Assembly (NCBI GenBank): GCA_947475245.1
Contig: CANJLW010000009.1
Coordinates: 62,001 to 126,000, forward strand
Direction of reading: 5' to 3'
DNA: 64,000 nt
DNA from: Acetobacteraceae bacterium
GTDB lineage: Bacteria; Pseudomonadota; Alphaproteobacteria; Acetobacterales; Acetobacteraceae
Shown: in pieces, positions 8,613 to 18,063 of the stretch
Layout: every line of letters starts with the position of its first letter
How positions within the stretch are numbered: the stretch's first letter is position 1
Notes under the pieces: generated by a model
What the model was told of the DNA's origin: nothing
Seen by the model: the letters and a program-made list of their open reading frames with translations, nothing else
Database searches by the model: none
Program-made: the position numbers and the translations under genes

Positions 8613-10397
8613 TCAGCGTCGGCCGAGGTAGGCGTCCACGTCCTCGGCCAACAATAACCGGTCCGCCAGCAAGGCTTGGGCACAGGCCGCGACACGGCCG
8701 ACGCGCGCGCCGGGCGGGTAGCGTTCGGTGACGGACGGTCGCGGGTCGCCGCTTGCGACTCGATCCGCCGCGGTGGCGGGAAAGGCCAAAAATGTGCCGT
8801 CGCGATCCGCCAGTTCCCCCGCCGGATAGGGTTCGGCGTAGAGGTTCCAGCCGGTGAAGGTGCCCATCGGGGCGGCGATGTCGGGCAGGAGAATGCCCGC
8901 GCGCTCATTCCCGTCGGAGTCGACCTGCGGCACCAGCGGGCCGAAGGCTTCTCCGGCCTGGGACGGATCTGTCCAATCCGGCAGGGCGGCGACGTCATTG
9001 GCGGCGCGGGGCGGAGTGAGGCCGGGGATATCGGGCCAGGCGACGGAGGCCGCCGGCACCAGGGTACCGTCGGCGATCCTGGGCACGCGGCTGTCGGGCG
9101 GCGCGCGGTCGTTCACCACCCATTCATCCAGCGCGACCAGCAGCGCGCGCACCGCCGCCATCGGATCGTGCCAGTTGCGCGGGTTGACGCAGGGTCCGGC
9201 GTCGCGGGGCATACCGGCCTTGCCGCCATGCTGCGTGCCCGCCACCAGAAAACTGCGCACGAACGCCGTCGGCGGCAGATCGTGTCGGCCGAGCGGGTCT
9301 GTGTGCAGGAGGGAGGCGCCTTTCTGCCAGTATTCGGTGGAGGTGTTGGTCTCTATCACGCGCGGATCGGTCCGATCGCCCCGCAGCAGGTCGGCGGTGG
9401 CGAATGGGGCCTCGATTTCCGGGAAGTCGTGGTCCTCGTGCCAGGTGCGGGTGCGGAAGGGTTGCGCGAAGGGGGTGTTGTGGAAGACCCGCCCGACGCC
9501 CGCGACATGCGTCAGCACGCCGTCGAACACGCGCTCGCCGTCCTCATCGGCGTTGAAGCCCTGGGCGATGTGATCGCGCAGATAGCGTCCGGCCTGGGAA
9601 ATTCCGAAGCCGAGGGTGTGTGTGATTGCTCGCCCCGTCAGTCCCTCGCCGCGATGGCGCAGGTGGCTGACGATGTCGCGGGTGGCGGCGAAGCCGATGC
9701 CCTGCACGCTCGGGTTGGTCGCGTTATAGTGGATTTCGTAGATCGAACCGGTTTCCGGCCGTGTGCCTTCCGGCAGCAGGCGAATGGTTCGGCTGTCGGC
9801 GAAAGCGAAGTCCACGGGCCGGCGGTCCGCCGTCTGGGTGCGTCGGACGGTGACCGTCGCATCGTGATCCGCCGCCGCGTGCGACAGTTTGAACGTCTCG
9901 TGCGCGCCCAGTCGCGTTCCGGCGACGAATTCCTCGCGGATGCGGCGGGTGTAACCGGCGATGGCGGGCACGCGCAGCGCCAGTCCGGTGGCCTGCGGCG
10001 CGCCGGCGTCCCAACCGCTCCACAACAGGGAGAACCCAAGGCGCAGCGGCAGCGCGTTGCCCAGGTCCGCCGGGGTTTTCGGCTGATTGCCCACGGGCCC
10101 GGCGCACAGGTTGTGGAACAGCATGATGCGGCCGCGATTATTGACCTCGTACAGCAGTCGGCCGTTGCCGAGGGCTGGGTCGATCGGGCGCAGCAGCACG
10201 ATGTCGGACTCATAGGCGACCAGACCGCGTGCGTCGCGTGGCGCTAGATCGAGCAAGGCGATGCCGCGATTGCCGGGATGGGATGGGTCGAGCACGCCGT
10301 AAGCGGTGGCGTCGATGCGTTCATAGGTACCGGATGCGCCGAAGCACGCCCCATCGACGAATGGGGCGCGGGCGCGCGGGACGATATCGACGATCAT
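8613..10397 (-). CDS. Large alpha/beta-hydrolase domain protein (Abhydrolase_10-like)
   Basis: A 594-residue protein of the poorly characterised 'alpha/beta hydrolase domain-containing' family. The likely nucleophile elbow is GISQAGR with S267. A conserved N-terminal beta-rich region (LLYEVNNRGR near 81-90) and the C-terminal PYPAGELADRDGT segment also fit the family. No signal peptide is visible, so it is probably cytoplasmic. Its ATG overlaps the stop of the CoA-transferase beta subunit (ATGA at 10394-10397), implying coupled expression. A thioester or ester substrate linked to that CoA transferase is a reasonable inference, but the reaction is unknown. Confidence 0.85.
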   Translation of the reverse strand: MIVDIVPRARAPFVDGACFGASGTYERIDATAYGVLDPSHPGNRGIALLDLAPRDARGLVAYESDIVLLRPIDPALGNGRLLYEVNNRGRIMLFHNLCAGPVGNQPKTPADLGNALPLRLGFSLLWSGWDAGAPQATGLALRVPAIAGYTRRIREEFVAGTRLGAHETFKLSHAAADHDATVTVRRTQTADRRPVDFAFADSRTIRLLPEGTRPETGSIYEIHYNATNPSVQGIGFAATRDIVSHLRHRGEGLTGRAITHTLGFGISQAGRYLRDHIAQGFNADEDGERVFDGVLTHVAGVGRVFHNTPFAQPFRTRTWHEDHDFPEIEAPFATADLLRGDRTDPRVIETNTSTEYWQKGASLLHTDPLGRHDLPPTAFVRSFLVAGTQHGGKAGMPRDAGPCVNPRNWHDPMAAVRALLVALDEWVVNDRAPPDSRVPRIADGTLVPAASVAWPDIPGLTPPRAANDVAALPDWTDPSQAGEAFGPLVPQVDSDGNERAGILLPDIAAPMGTFTGWNLYAEPYPAGELADRDGTFLAFPATAADRVASGDPRPSVTERYPPGARVGRVAACAQALLADRLLLAEDVDAYLGRR

Positions 10398-11050
10398 CCC
10401 CGGCGCAGCGGCGCGTCGGTGCGGGCCTGCAGGGCCTCGAACGTCAGGCCGGGGATCATGTCGCGGACCGCGAAGCCATCCGGCGTCACGTCCAGCACGG
10501 CAAGATCGGTATAGACCCGCAGCACCACGCCCTTGGCGGTCAGCGGATAGGAACAGGTCCGGCGAATGCGGGATTCGCCGCTGCCTTTAGTGTTGTGTTC
10601 CATCGCCACCCAGAGCCGCTTGGCGCCGACCGCGAGATCCATCGCCCCGCCGACCTGCTTGACCGGTTCGCTGGGGGATCGCGCCCAATTGGCGATGTCG
10701 CCGTTTTCCGCGACTTCGAATGCGCCGAGAACGCAGAGGTCGAGGTGGCCGCCGCGGGCGATGGCAAAGCTGTCGGCGTGGTGAACATAGGCACCGCCGG
10801 TCCGCAGGGTGATCGGCTGGACGCCGGCATTGACCAGCCAGGGGTTGATGTCGGCCTCGGCCGGGGCGGGGCCGATGCCGATGACGCCGTTTTCGGCGTG
10901 GAAGATGACTTCCCGCTCCGCCGGGACGAAGTCCGACACCGTGGTCGGGATGCCGATGCCGAGGTTGACGAACCAGCCTTCGGGAATGTCCTGGGCGATG
11001 CGGCGCGCGATGCCGAGGCGATCGAGCGGCTTGAATTCAGTGTCCGCCAT
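10394..11050 (-). CDS. 3-oxoacid CoA-transferase family, subunit B
   Basis: A 218-residue beta subunit of a family I CoA transferase, which moves CoA between acyl-CoA and a free acid through a glutamyl-CoA intermediate. The catalytic Glu lies in ENGVIG with E53. ATG at 1050 bases past 10 kb (11048-11050) is chosen because it gives the standard subunit length. The longer upstream frame is only the shadow of subunit A. It follows subunit A by 11 bases and overlaps the hydrolase start by 4. Substrate is undetermined; acetoacetate/succinate (ScoB), butyrate (CtfB) or 3-oxoadipate (PcaJ) types look alike. Confidence 0.92.
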   Translation of the reverse strand: MADTEFKPLDRLGIARRIAQDIPEGWFVNLGIGIPTTVSDFVPAEREVIFHAENGVIGIGPAPAEADINPWLVNAGVQPITLRTGGAYVHHADSFAIARGGHLDLCVLGAFEVAENGDIANWARSPSEPVKQVGGAMDLAVGAKRLWVAMEHNTKGSGESRIRRTCSYPLTAKGVVLRVYTDLAVLDVTPDGFAVRDMIPGLTFEALQARTDAPLRRG

Positions 11051-11061
11051 TCTGGCCTCCC

Positions 11062-11718
11062 TTATAACGGCACATGCAGCACGCGCTGCACGAAGACGCC
11101 GGCGGTGTGCACGTGTTCGGGCGGGATATCGCCCAGGTTGACGACGTGATTGGTTTGCACGATCGCCAGTTTGGCGGCCATGGCCATGATCGGGTTGAAG
11201 TTTCGCGCGCTTTCGCGGTGCGTCAGGTTGCCCCAGCGATCGGCCTGCCAGGCGTCGATCAGCGCGACGTCGCCGTGGATCGGGTATTCCAGCAGGCAGA
11301 GCTTGCCGTCGATGACTCGGGTTTCGCGTCCGTCGGCCAGCACGGTATCGGCCGCGGTCGGGGTGTAGAAGCCGCGCACCCCGGCGCCGGCGGCGCGGAT
11401 GCGTTCGGCCAGCGTGCCCTGGGGCACGATTTCCAGTTCCAGCTTCCCCTGGGCGTAAAGCCGAGCGGCGACGGAAGCGGGGCGAACGAAGCTGCAAACG
11501 ATTTTGGCGACGTGTTCGGTGGCGAGCAGTTCGGCGATCGGGCCGTCGTCGCCGCCGCCGGCGTTGCAGACCAGGGTCAGGTTGCGGGCACCCTGCTCGA
11601 TCAGGCCCTTGACCAAACGTTCGGGGGTGCCGGCCTTGAAGCCGGCCAGAAGGATCGTGGCGCCATCCTGGATGCCCGCCATCGCCTCCTGAATATTGGG
11701 CACGAATTTATCGATCAT
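11062..11718 (-). CDS. 3-oxoacid CoA-transferase family, subunit A
   Basis: A 218-residue alpha subunit matching the beta subunit next door. The family signature GFKAGTPERLV is at about 26-36, with a GG-rich segment CNAGGGDDGPI further on. The ATG at 11716-11718 follows a GGGAAAC ribosome-like site and removes a spurious Arg-rich extension. It lies 29 bases downstream of the TPR gene and may share its transcript. No regulator or beta-ketothiolase is adjacent, so the pathway (ketone body, short-chain acid or aromatic degradation) is unresolved. Confidence 0.9.
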   Translation of the reverse strand: MIDKFVPNIQEAMAGIQDGATILLAGFKAGTPERLVKGLIEQGARNLTLVCNAGGGDDGPIAELLATEHVAKIVCSFVRPASVAARLYAQGKLELEIVPQGTLAERIRAAGAGVRGFYTPTAADTVLADGRETRVIDGKLCLLEYPIHGDVALIDAWQADRWGNLTHRESARNFNPIMAMAAKLAIVQTNHVVNLGDIPPEHVHTAGVFVQRVLHVPL

Positions 11719-11747
11719 GTCGTGACGTTTCCCTTGTTGCCCGCAGG

Positions 11748-12563
11748 TTAGCGTTGGTTGGGGCCGGCGTCGAGCAAGGCCAGGTTCTGTTCGGCCAGAT
11801 CGGCGACGGTGCCGTTCGGATCGATGGCGCGGGCCTGTTGCCAATCGGCCCGCGCGCCGTCGCGATCGCCCAGATGCAGGCGCAGGATGCCGCGTTCCAA
11901 CAGGGCCTCCGGGTCGTCAGGGTCAAGCGCGATGGCGCGATCGATATCGGCCTTGGCGCGGTCGAGCAGGTTTTGCCGCCGCCAGGCCGCGGCGCGCAGG
12001 ATCAGCGCGTCGGGCCGAGCCGGTTTCAGTGCCAGGGCCTTGGTCAGGTCGTCGATGGCTTTCGGCGGTTGGCCCAGGGCGATTTCGGCCGTGGCGCGGG
12101 TCACCAACAGGTCGGCGTCGGATGGCGCCAGCGTCAGGGCAAGGGTGGCGTCGCGTTCGGCCAGATCGGCCTGCCCGGTCATGAGGCGGATGCGCGCGGC
12201 CTGTCCGAGGATCGAGGCGCGGGCGAGGTCGGGGGCGGCGCTGGTTTCGGCGAGACGTTCGAGCAGTGGCACGCCGAGTTCCGGCCTGCCGTCGGCGATC
12301 AGCGCGAGACCGCGGCAATGGGTCGCGCCGTCGCCGCCGCCGTCCGCCAGCCAGGTTTCGGCCAAAGTGAGCGCGCCGGGCGCGTCGTCGGTAAGCAGCG
12401 CGAGGCATCGTTCGTAGCGTTCCCCCTGCGCGACACGGGGCGGAAAGGGCGGCAGAGGCAGAAGTTCCGGCAGCGGTTCCGGCGGCGGCGGGGTGTCGAG
12501 CCACCAGAAGCCTGCTCCGAAGGCGGTCGCGAGCGCCGCGGCGGCGAGAAGTTTCGCGCGCAT
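11748..12563 (-). CDS. TPR-repeat protein with N-terminal membrane anchor
   Basis: A 271-residue protein. Residues 1-22 form a hydrophobic signal/anchor, followed by a Pro-rich stretch (PPPPEPLPELLPLPPFPP at about 25-42), then at least four helical repeats with TPR spacing (for example AKADIDRAIALDPDDPEALL and GARADWQQARAIDPNG). It is probably periplasmic or anchored in the inner membrane and scaffolds protein contacts. It lies 9 bases after the TPR-glycosyltransferase gene and 29 bases before the CoA transferase. Confidence 0.75.
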   Translation of the reverse strand: MRAKLLAAAALATAFGAGFWWLDTPPPPEPLPELLPLPPFPPRVAQGERYERCLALLTDDAPGALTLAETWLADGGGDGATHCRGLALIADGRPELGVPLLERLAETSAAPDLARASILGQAARIRLMTGQADLAERDATLALTLAPSDADLLVTRATAEIALGQPPKAIDDLTKALALKPARPDALILRAAAWRRQNLLDRAKADIDRAIALDPDDPEALLERGILRLHLGDRDGARADWQQARAIDPNGTVADLAEQNLALLDAGPNQR

Positions 12564-12572
12564 CGGGCGTGC

Positions 12573-13868
12573 CTATCCGGTCTTGGTGAAGTGCAGAAAG
12601 GCGTTCTGGCCGATGTGATTGCCGGGTATCGAATGACCGAAGGGCGGGAACGGAACGCTGCCGAGGGCGCCGGTGTAGATGCTGTCGTGGATCAGCACGT
12701 CGTTGCGGATGGTGGGCCAGACGGTTTCGGCGAGCATGTCCTGATCGACGTGGTCGTTTTCCACGCGCCAGGCGGTGTAGTGGCGCATCAGTTCGACCGG
12801 TCCGGGCAGGATATTGCCGACTCCGCCCCACATGCCCGCCAGCAGCAGGTCGGTGTGGGTAAACCAGTCGCGCATGGCGTGGAAATGATAGCGCGACTGC
12901 AGCCAGGCATCGACGGCGACGCGTTCCTTGACCGTCAGCAGTGAGTCCGCGTCGCGGATCAGGAAGCGTTTCACACTCGGATCGGCGATGACGTCGAAGC
13001 GCCACAGCAATTTGCGATGGATCGGCACGCCGGGCGGCAGCGCCATCGGGCGCATCTGCACCCCGCGCGCGCCGAGATCGGCCAGATAGGCGGGATCGAC
13101 GGTGAAATCATGGTACAGCCGGATCGTCCAGCCCGGGAACAAATGCGGCAGGATGCGGACGTTTTCCAGCAGCGGCACCTGATAGCGCGGCTCGTTGCCC
13201 CACAGGCAGTAGGAGATGATGTTCTCCTCCGGATGGGTCGGATCGAAGGCCGGCGGCAGGCTGGCGGGGATGGCGGCGAGCCTGTCGCGCCCGCTGAATT
13301 TGCGATCCTTGACTTCCAGCGCGTCGCGGCCGGCGCGGATGGCGAGGTCGGTGCGCCCGATCCGGTTGTAGGCATCGGCGAGGCAGTCATGCACGTTCGG
13401 GCTGTCGGAGCCGAGGGTGAGGGCGGCGTTGCACTCGTCGATCGCGCCGGAGACATCGTCGATGGCCAGCAGGAAGACGGCCAGATTTTCGTGCAACGGC
13501 GCGTTGGTGGGATAGGCGGCGACACCCTCCCGCAGGGCGACGACACCGTCCTCTATCCGGCGGGCGGCGTAGTTCAGCAGGCCGAGGAACAGGAAATCGT
13601 CGAGCGACGGGGTGCCCGATGCGCGGGCGGCGTCGCGGATGCGGTTTTGCAGGTCCAGCGCTTCGATCAGCGAGCCGCGCGCATAGGCGTCGCGGGCGAT
13701 CTGGCGGAGCCCTTCGAGTGTGCCGGTGGTTGCGCCGACCTGGGCCGGGGTGGTGCCGGCCGGGTGCAGCGAGAAGATGGGATTGGTGCCGGCCGGTTGC
13801 AGGCCGCTGCCCAGCACGGTCGATGCGCCGCCGCGCATCCAGTCAGACGCTCCGCCAGACCACGACAT
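12573..13868 (-). CDS. TPR protein fused to a glycosyltransferase-like (Gly_transf_sug/OCH1-type) domain
   Basis: A 431-residue protein. About residues 55-190 carry TPR-like repeats (ALTLGSDSPNVHDCLADAYN). From about 215 a GT-A-like domain begins with a tryptophan-Gly segment (CLWGNEP), includes FPGWTIRLYHD, LLWRFD (287-292) and a DXD-type metal/nucleotide-sugar motif D306-A-D308. There is no signal peptide, so it may glycosylate a cytoplasmic or membrane substrate. It begins 4 bases after the SIMPL gene. Acceptor and sugar are unknown. Confidence 0.75.
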   Translation of the reverse strand: MSWSGGASDWMRGGASTVLGSGLQPAGTNPIFSLHPAGTTPAQVGATTGTLEGLRQIARDAYARGSLIEALDLQNRIRDAARASGTPSLDDFLFLGLLNYAARRIEDGVVALREGVAAYPTNAPLHENLAVFLLAIDDVSGAIDECNAALTLGSDSPNVHDCLADAYNRIGRTDLAIRAGRDALEVKDRKFSGRDRLAAIPASLPPAFDPTHPEENIISYCLWGNEPRYQVPLLENVRILPHLFPGWTIRLYHDFTVDPAYLADLGARGVQMRPMALPPGVPIHRKLLWRFDVIADPSVKRFLIRDADSLLTVKERVAVDAWLQSRYHFHAMRDWFTHTDLLLAGMWGGVGNILPGPVELMRHYTAWRVENDHVDQDMLAETVWPTIRNDVLIHDSIYTGALGSVPFPPFGHSIPGNHIGQNAFLHFTKTG

Positions 13869-13872
13869 CGGT

Positions 13873-14559
13873 TTAACGGGCTTCCAGGATGGCGTCGGCC
13901 TCGACCGAAGCGTTGACGGCGATATCTTCGGACACCGCCGAGGGCGGCGCGGCCGGCGCGGCGGCGGTCATCATGATCGGCGCGCCGCCGCGAAAGACGG
14001 GTTGCGGCTGCGCGGAGTCGAGCCGCACGTCCTTGAAGCGGACGAAGCGCAAATCCAGCAATCCGGCGGCTTCTTCCGTTCGGCCGCGCAGGGCGGACAG
14101 GGCCTGACGCGTGGCGGTCTGGCGCGCCTGACGTTCGGCGTCGCGCGACAGGCGCCAGTTGAGGTTCGACAGCGCGAAGCCCTTGCGTTGCAATTCACCG
14201 ATCAGGGTCAACAGCGCGGCTCCATCGCGGGAGGACAGGTTGATCGACTGGCCGGCCTGCCAGCGTTCGGCGCGGTCGGTCGGCGTTGGTCCGGTCCGCC
14301 AGACGCCGTAGCCGCCGGTGGACGCGACGATGCCGGTCGTGGCGGCGGCCTTGGCCAGACCGTCCGCGACCAGGGCGTTGACCTGGGATTGGGCGGTGGA
14401 CGCGGATGGGCTGACGGCTTCGGCGCGCAGGGTGGCGGCGAGTTCGTCGGGCGCGGCCATGACCGTCGCGGTTTCGCCGAGATGCAGCAGCGTTTCAGCG
14501 TGGACGGGCGAAAAGCCGAGGCAAAGCGTCAGGAACGCCCCAAGGGCCAGGCGGTGCAT
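13873..14559 (-). CDS. SIMPL (DUF541) domain periplasmic protein
   Basis: A 228-residue secreted protein with a clear signal peptide cut after ...PVHA (about residue 21). The mature part has the SIMPL arrangement: an N-terminal beta strand LLHLGETATVMAAPDELAA, an alternating helix region and the RDAERQARQTATRQALSAL segment near residue 140-158. SIMPL proteins are periplasmic or outer-surface beta/alpha proteins with diverse, mostly unknown roles. First gene of the tight SIMPL/TPR-GT/TPR run. Confidence 0.75.
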   Translation of the reverse strand: MHRLALGAFLTLCLGFSPVHAETLLHLGETATVMAAPDELAATLRAEAVSPSASTAQSQVNALVADGLAKAAATTGIVASTGGYGVWRTGPTPTDRAERWQAGQSINLSSRDGAALLTLIGELQRKGFALSNLNWRLSRDAERQARQTATRQALSALRGRTEEAAGLLDLRFVRFKDVRLDSAQPQPVFRGGAPIMMTAAAPAAPPSAVSEDIAVNASVEADAILEAR

Positions 14560-14630
14560 GATTCCAATCCGAACTCAGCGGTGCGAAGGCGCAGCCTGAA
14601 CACGGTTTGACGATGCGGGCAAGCGTCCTG

Positions 14631-15686
14631 TCAGGAGTTGCGGGTGGAACGGCGGCGGCGCAGGGCGGCGATCATGCCGGCACCGACGGCGAACAGGCCC
14701 AGGCTGGCGGGTTCGGGAACCGCGGCGGCGGCGTTGACGCTGGCCGTGGCACCGGCGGGGGCGCAGGCATCCCCGGTCTTGAACAGCGTGCTCGCGGAAC
14801 CGGAGAAGGTGTAGCCGAGGGCTTCGAGGAATTTGCGATCGGAAACCGACAGGCAGGAGACCTGCCCCGTGGGCATGAACGCATTTTGCGCGTCGTTGGT
14901 CGATCCCGTGGTTTTCCAGTCGGACCGGTCGCCGCCGGCGGCGTCGTCGTTCAATGTGCCGAGACGGGTGGTGCCGCCGTCGGTGGAGGCATAGGCGTTG
15001 ACGCTGGCCGCCCCGGTAAAGCTGTTTGTGCCGGGGGAGGTGTAGCGGAAGATATCGGCCGCATAAGCGTAGAACGGCGACGGCGCGGTCACCGTCAGGC
15101 TGGTTGCTCGTCCCAGCACATGCGACAGCTCGTGCTTGGCGACCGCGGCAAAGTCGTACTGTCCGGCGCTGACGCCGTTGGATTCGTCGAAGTCGAAGGT
15201 CAGGCTGCTGGAAAAGCCGATATAGCCGTCGACACCCGATGCGGTCGGGCTCAGCAGCGACAGGGCCTTGGCTTCCGCGTTCGGGACCAGGAAGAAGAAC
15301 GCGCCGCCACCGGTCGGGTCATTGGTCGGCAAGGTCGCGCCGGTGCCGGACAGCAGGGTTTTCAGATTGCTGTAGCCGACAACGGATTGGGAGTTCACCA
15401 ACGCTTCCCCGACTTCCGTCGTCAGGGGCGTGGTGTTCACGACGCCCCAGCCGACATTGACGTTGACGGTTATGTTGTTGGTGATCGCGGCTTCGTACTG
15501 CGCCTTAACCGTGTTGAACGCGCCCTTGATCGTGTTTTCGGTCGTGTCCGGCAGGGCGATGACGCTGGCGTCGAAAGTGACGTTGATGGTCAAGGCGGCT
15601 GCGGGCGTTGCGGCGATCGCGGTCAGGCAGGCCACGGCGGCGGCGGTGCCGATCCATGGGCGGAGGCAAGAGGTCAGCGCGGCCAT
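14631..15686 (-). CDS. PEP-CTERM-anchored zinc metalloprotease-like protein (NF038122-type)
   Basis: A 351-residue secreted protein. The signal peptide ends near AAA at about 31, followed by ALTINVTFDASV typical of this protease group. The zinc site is HELSH with H185, E186 and H189, the third ligand probably just after. The C-terminus is a sorting signal: VPEP (323-326), a hydrophobic helix and an Arg-rich tail RRRR. PEP-CTERM proteins are cut by an exosortase and usually linked to exopolysaccharide; no exosortase gene lies in the window. It stands 71 bases upstream of the SIMPL gene. Confidence 0.85.
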   Translation of the reverse strand: MAALTSCLRPWIGTAAAVACLTAIAATPAAALTINVTFDASVIALPDTTENTIKGAFNTVKAQYEAAITNNITVNVNVGWGVVNTTPLTTEVGEALVNSQSVVGYSNLKTLLSGTGATLPTNDPTGGGAFFFLVPNAEAKALSLLSPTASGVDGYIGFSSSLTFDFDESNGVSAGQYDFAAVAKHELSHVLGRATSLTVTAPSPFYAYAADIFRYTSPGTNSFTGAASVNAYASTDGGTTRLGTLNDDAAGGDRSDWKTTGSTNDAQNAFMPTGQVSCLSVSDRKFLEALGYTFSGSASTLFKTGDACAPAGATASVNAAAAVPEPASLGLFAVGAGMIAALRRRRSTRNS

Positions 15687-15772
15687 CGACGAGTCCCCGG
15701 TAAGATGTCTGAAATGTTATGTACGTTCTAGATATTGAAATGTCGCGGAGCAAGAATAATAAATGATTTATT

Positions 15773-15810
15773 CGGTGGGAATTGAATAAAATTTTATCCT
15801 ATTCCCACCG
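15773..15810 (-). terminator. Terminator hairpin after malate synthase
   Basis: CGGTGGGAAT (15773-15782) pairs perfectly with ATTCCCACCG (15801-15810). The hairpin begins 8 bases after the glcB stop and is followed on the minus strand by an AT-rich tract (AATAAATCATTTATT). It sits between two minus-strand genes. Confidence 0.6.
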
Positions 15811-15818
15811 TAAGATAT

Positions 15819-17984
15819 TTATCCGGCCGCTTTGGCCTCCCGGCGACGGCGGTGCAGGACGAATTCCGTATAGCCGTTCGGCTGCTTGCGACCGTCGAAC
15901 ACCAGATCGCACGCCGCCTTGAACGCCACCCCGTCGAAGTTCGGCGCCATCGGGCGATAGGCCGGGTCGCCGGCGTTCTGCCGGTCCACAACGCCCGCCA
16001 TGCGGCGCATGGTTTCCATCACCTGCGCCTCACTCGCGATGCCGTGGTGCAGCCAATTGGCGATGTGTTGGGAGGAAATGCGCAGCGTCGCGCGGTCTTC
16101 CATCAACCCGACATCGTGGATGTCCGGCACCTTGGAACAGCCGACGCCCTGATCGATCCACCGCACGACGTAACCCAGGATGCCCTGGCAGTTGTTGTCG
16201 AGTTCCTGCTGCACGTCCTGCGGCGCCCAGTTCGGCCGATCGGCGACCGGGATGGTCAGCAGCGACGCGATCGGCGCGCGGGCGCGGGTGGCGAGTTCGG
16301 TCTGCCGAACCGCGACGTCGACGGTGTGGTAGTGAAGCGCATGGAGCGTGGCGGCCGTCGGGGACGGCACCCAGGCGGTGTTCGCGCCGGCCATGGGGTG
16401 GCCGATCTTCTGCGCCATCATATCGGCCATGCGATCCGGCGCGGCCCACATGCCCTTGCCGATCTGCGCCTTGCCGCGCAAACCGCAGAGCAGGCCGATA
16501 TCGACGTTCTGGTCCTCATACGCCTTGATCCAGGCGGTGGCCCGCATATCGTTCTTGCGGATCATCGGACCGGCTTCCATCGAGGTGTGCATCTCGTCCC
16601 CGGTGCGATCCAGGAAGCCCGTGTTGATGAACACAACGCGAGTCCGCGCCGCCGCGATGCAGGCCTTGAGGTTGGCCGAAGTCCGACGCTCCTCGTCCAT
16701 GATGCCCATTTTGAGCGTGTCGCGCGTCAGGCCGAGGATATCTTCCACCCGACCGAACAGCGTGTTGGTCAGCTCAACTTCCTCCGGCCCGTGCATCTTC
16801 GGCTTCACAATATACACCGACCCCGCTCGGCTGTTCTTGATCGGGCCGCTGCTTTTCAGATCGTGCATGGCGATCAGCGAGGTCACGGCGGCGTCGAGGA
16901 AGCCTTCGGGGATTTCGTTGCCCGCGGAGTCCAGCACCGCGTCGGTGTACATGTGGTGGCCGACATTGCGGATCAGCATCACGCTGCGGCCCGACAGCCA
17001 CAGGCTGCCGCCCGCCGGTTTGGTGTATTGCCGGTCGGCGTTCAACCGGCGCGTCATCGGTTGGCCGTTCTTCTCGAACGTATCGACCAGATCGCCTTTC
17101 ATCAGGCCGAGCCAGTTGCGATAGGCAACGACTTTGTCCTCGGCGTCGACGGCGGCGATGGAATCCTCGCAATCCTGGATCGTCGTCAGCGCGGCTTCCA
17201 TCGTGACGTCGGCGACGCCGGCGGGATCGTCCTTGCCGATGGGATGGGCGTGATTGATCACGATTTCGATATGCAGGCCGTTATGCTTCAGCAGCACGGC
17301 GGAGGGATCGGTCGGGTCGCCGCGATAGCCGACGCATTGCGCGGGGTCCTTCAGGCCGACCTTGGCGCCGCCCTGCACCAGCGCGGCCAGCGCGCCGGAT
17401 TCGATCGAATAGGCCAGCACGGCGGAATGGCTGCCGGACGCGAGGGGCGCGGCTTCGTCGAGAACGGCGCGGGCGCGGGCGATGACGAGATCGCCGCGAA
17501 TCTTGTTGTAGCCGCCGGCGCGCGTGGCGCCGTTATCCTCGGCGATCGCATCCGTGCCATACAGCGCGTCGTACAACGATCCCCAGCGGGCGTTGGCCGC
17601 GTTCAGCGCGTAGCGGGCATTGGTGACGGGAACGACCAATTGCGGTCCGGCCATCGTGGCGATTTCGGGATCGACCTTGGTGGTGGATACGGCGAAATCG
17701 GCGGGTTCCGGCAACAAATAGCCGATGTCGCGCAGGAAGGTGAGATAAGCGTCCTGGTCGAGCGGCTTGCCGCGTTGTTCGAGGTGCCAGGCATCGATTT
17801 TGGATTGCAGGGACGCGCGATCCGCCAGCAACGACCGGCAGCGCGGGGCGAGGTCGTCGATCAGACCGGCAAAGCCGCTCCAGAACGAAGCCGGATCGAC
17901 ACCGGTGCCGGGAAGTGCCTCGTTGTTAACGAAATCATGGAGCAACCGCGCAACACGCAAACCCCCGGCCTCGACACGATCCAT
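15819..17984 (-). CDS. glcB: Malate synthase G
   Basis: 721 residues, the length of the G isoform, which condenses glyoxylate with acetyl-CoA to malate in the glyoxylate/glycolate route. Conserved stretches include the TIQDCEDSI acidic metal-site region, [16 protein letters not shown] and the [10 protein letters not shown] segment. The start MDRVEAGG is preceded by AAGGAG at suitable distance. A longer in-frame extension to 18086 would run into the regulator gene and is rejected. A candidate LacI-type operator lies 41-56 bases upstream. No isocitrate lyase gene is nearby. Confidence 0.96.
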   Translation of the reverse strand: MDRVEAGGLRVARLLHDFVNNEALPGTGVDPASFWSGFAGLIDDLAPRCRSLLADRASLQSKIDAWHLEQRGKPLDQDAYLTFLRDIGYLLPEPADFAVSTTKVDPEIATMAGPQLVVPVTNARYALNAANARWGSLYDALYGTDAIAEDNGATRAGGYNKIRGDLVIARARAVLDEAAPLASGSHSAVLAYSIESGALAALVQGGAKVGLKDPAQCVGYRGDPTDPSAVLLKHNGLHIEIVINHAHPIGKDDPAGVADVTMEAALTTIQDCEDSIAAVDAEDKVVAYRNWLGLMKGDLVDTFEKNGQPMTRRLNADRQYTKPAGGSLWLSGRSVMLIRNVGHHMYTDAVLDSAGNEIPEGFLDAAVTSLIAMHDLKSSGPIKNSRAGSVYIVKPKMHGPEEVELTNTLFGRVEDILGLTRDTLKMGIMDEERRTSANLKACIAAARTRVVFINTGFLDRTGDEMHTSMEAGPMIRKNDMRATAWIKAYEDQNVDIGLLCGLRGKAQIGKGMWAAPDRMADMMAQKIGHPMAGANTAWVPSPTAATLHALHYHTVDVAVRQTELATRARAPIASLLTIPVADRPNWAPQDVQQELDNNCQGILGYVVRWIDQGVGCSKVPDIHDVGLMEDRATLRISSQHIANWLHHGIASEAQVMETMRRMAGVVDRQNAGDPAYRPMAPNFDGVAFKAACDLVFDGRKQPNGYTEFVLHRRRREAKAAG

Positions 17985-18024
17985 GATGCGCTCCTTATTG
18001 TCCGCGCGGTTTATTCGACCAATT

Positions 18025-18053
18025 ATGTTACCGCTATCGTCGGCGACACTCAA
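18025..18053 (-). promoter_or_regulatory. Candidate glcB promoter overlapped by a GntR/LacI-like operator
   Basis: The plus-strand text ATGTTACCGCTATCGT (18025-18040) matches 13 of 16 positions of the E. coli GntR operator ATGTTACCGGTAACAT as I recall it. On the minus strand a TTGAGT (18053-18048), 17 bases, TAACAT (18030-18025) promoter-like pair overlaps it. It lies between the LacI-type gene and glcB. Sequence match only. Confidence 0.4.
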
Positions 18054-18063
18054 TGACGAGAAA

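Noticed and set aside
15852-18056. 734-codon plus-strand frame opposite glcB
   Set aside because: Antisense shadow; no domain recognisable, glcB is certain.
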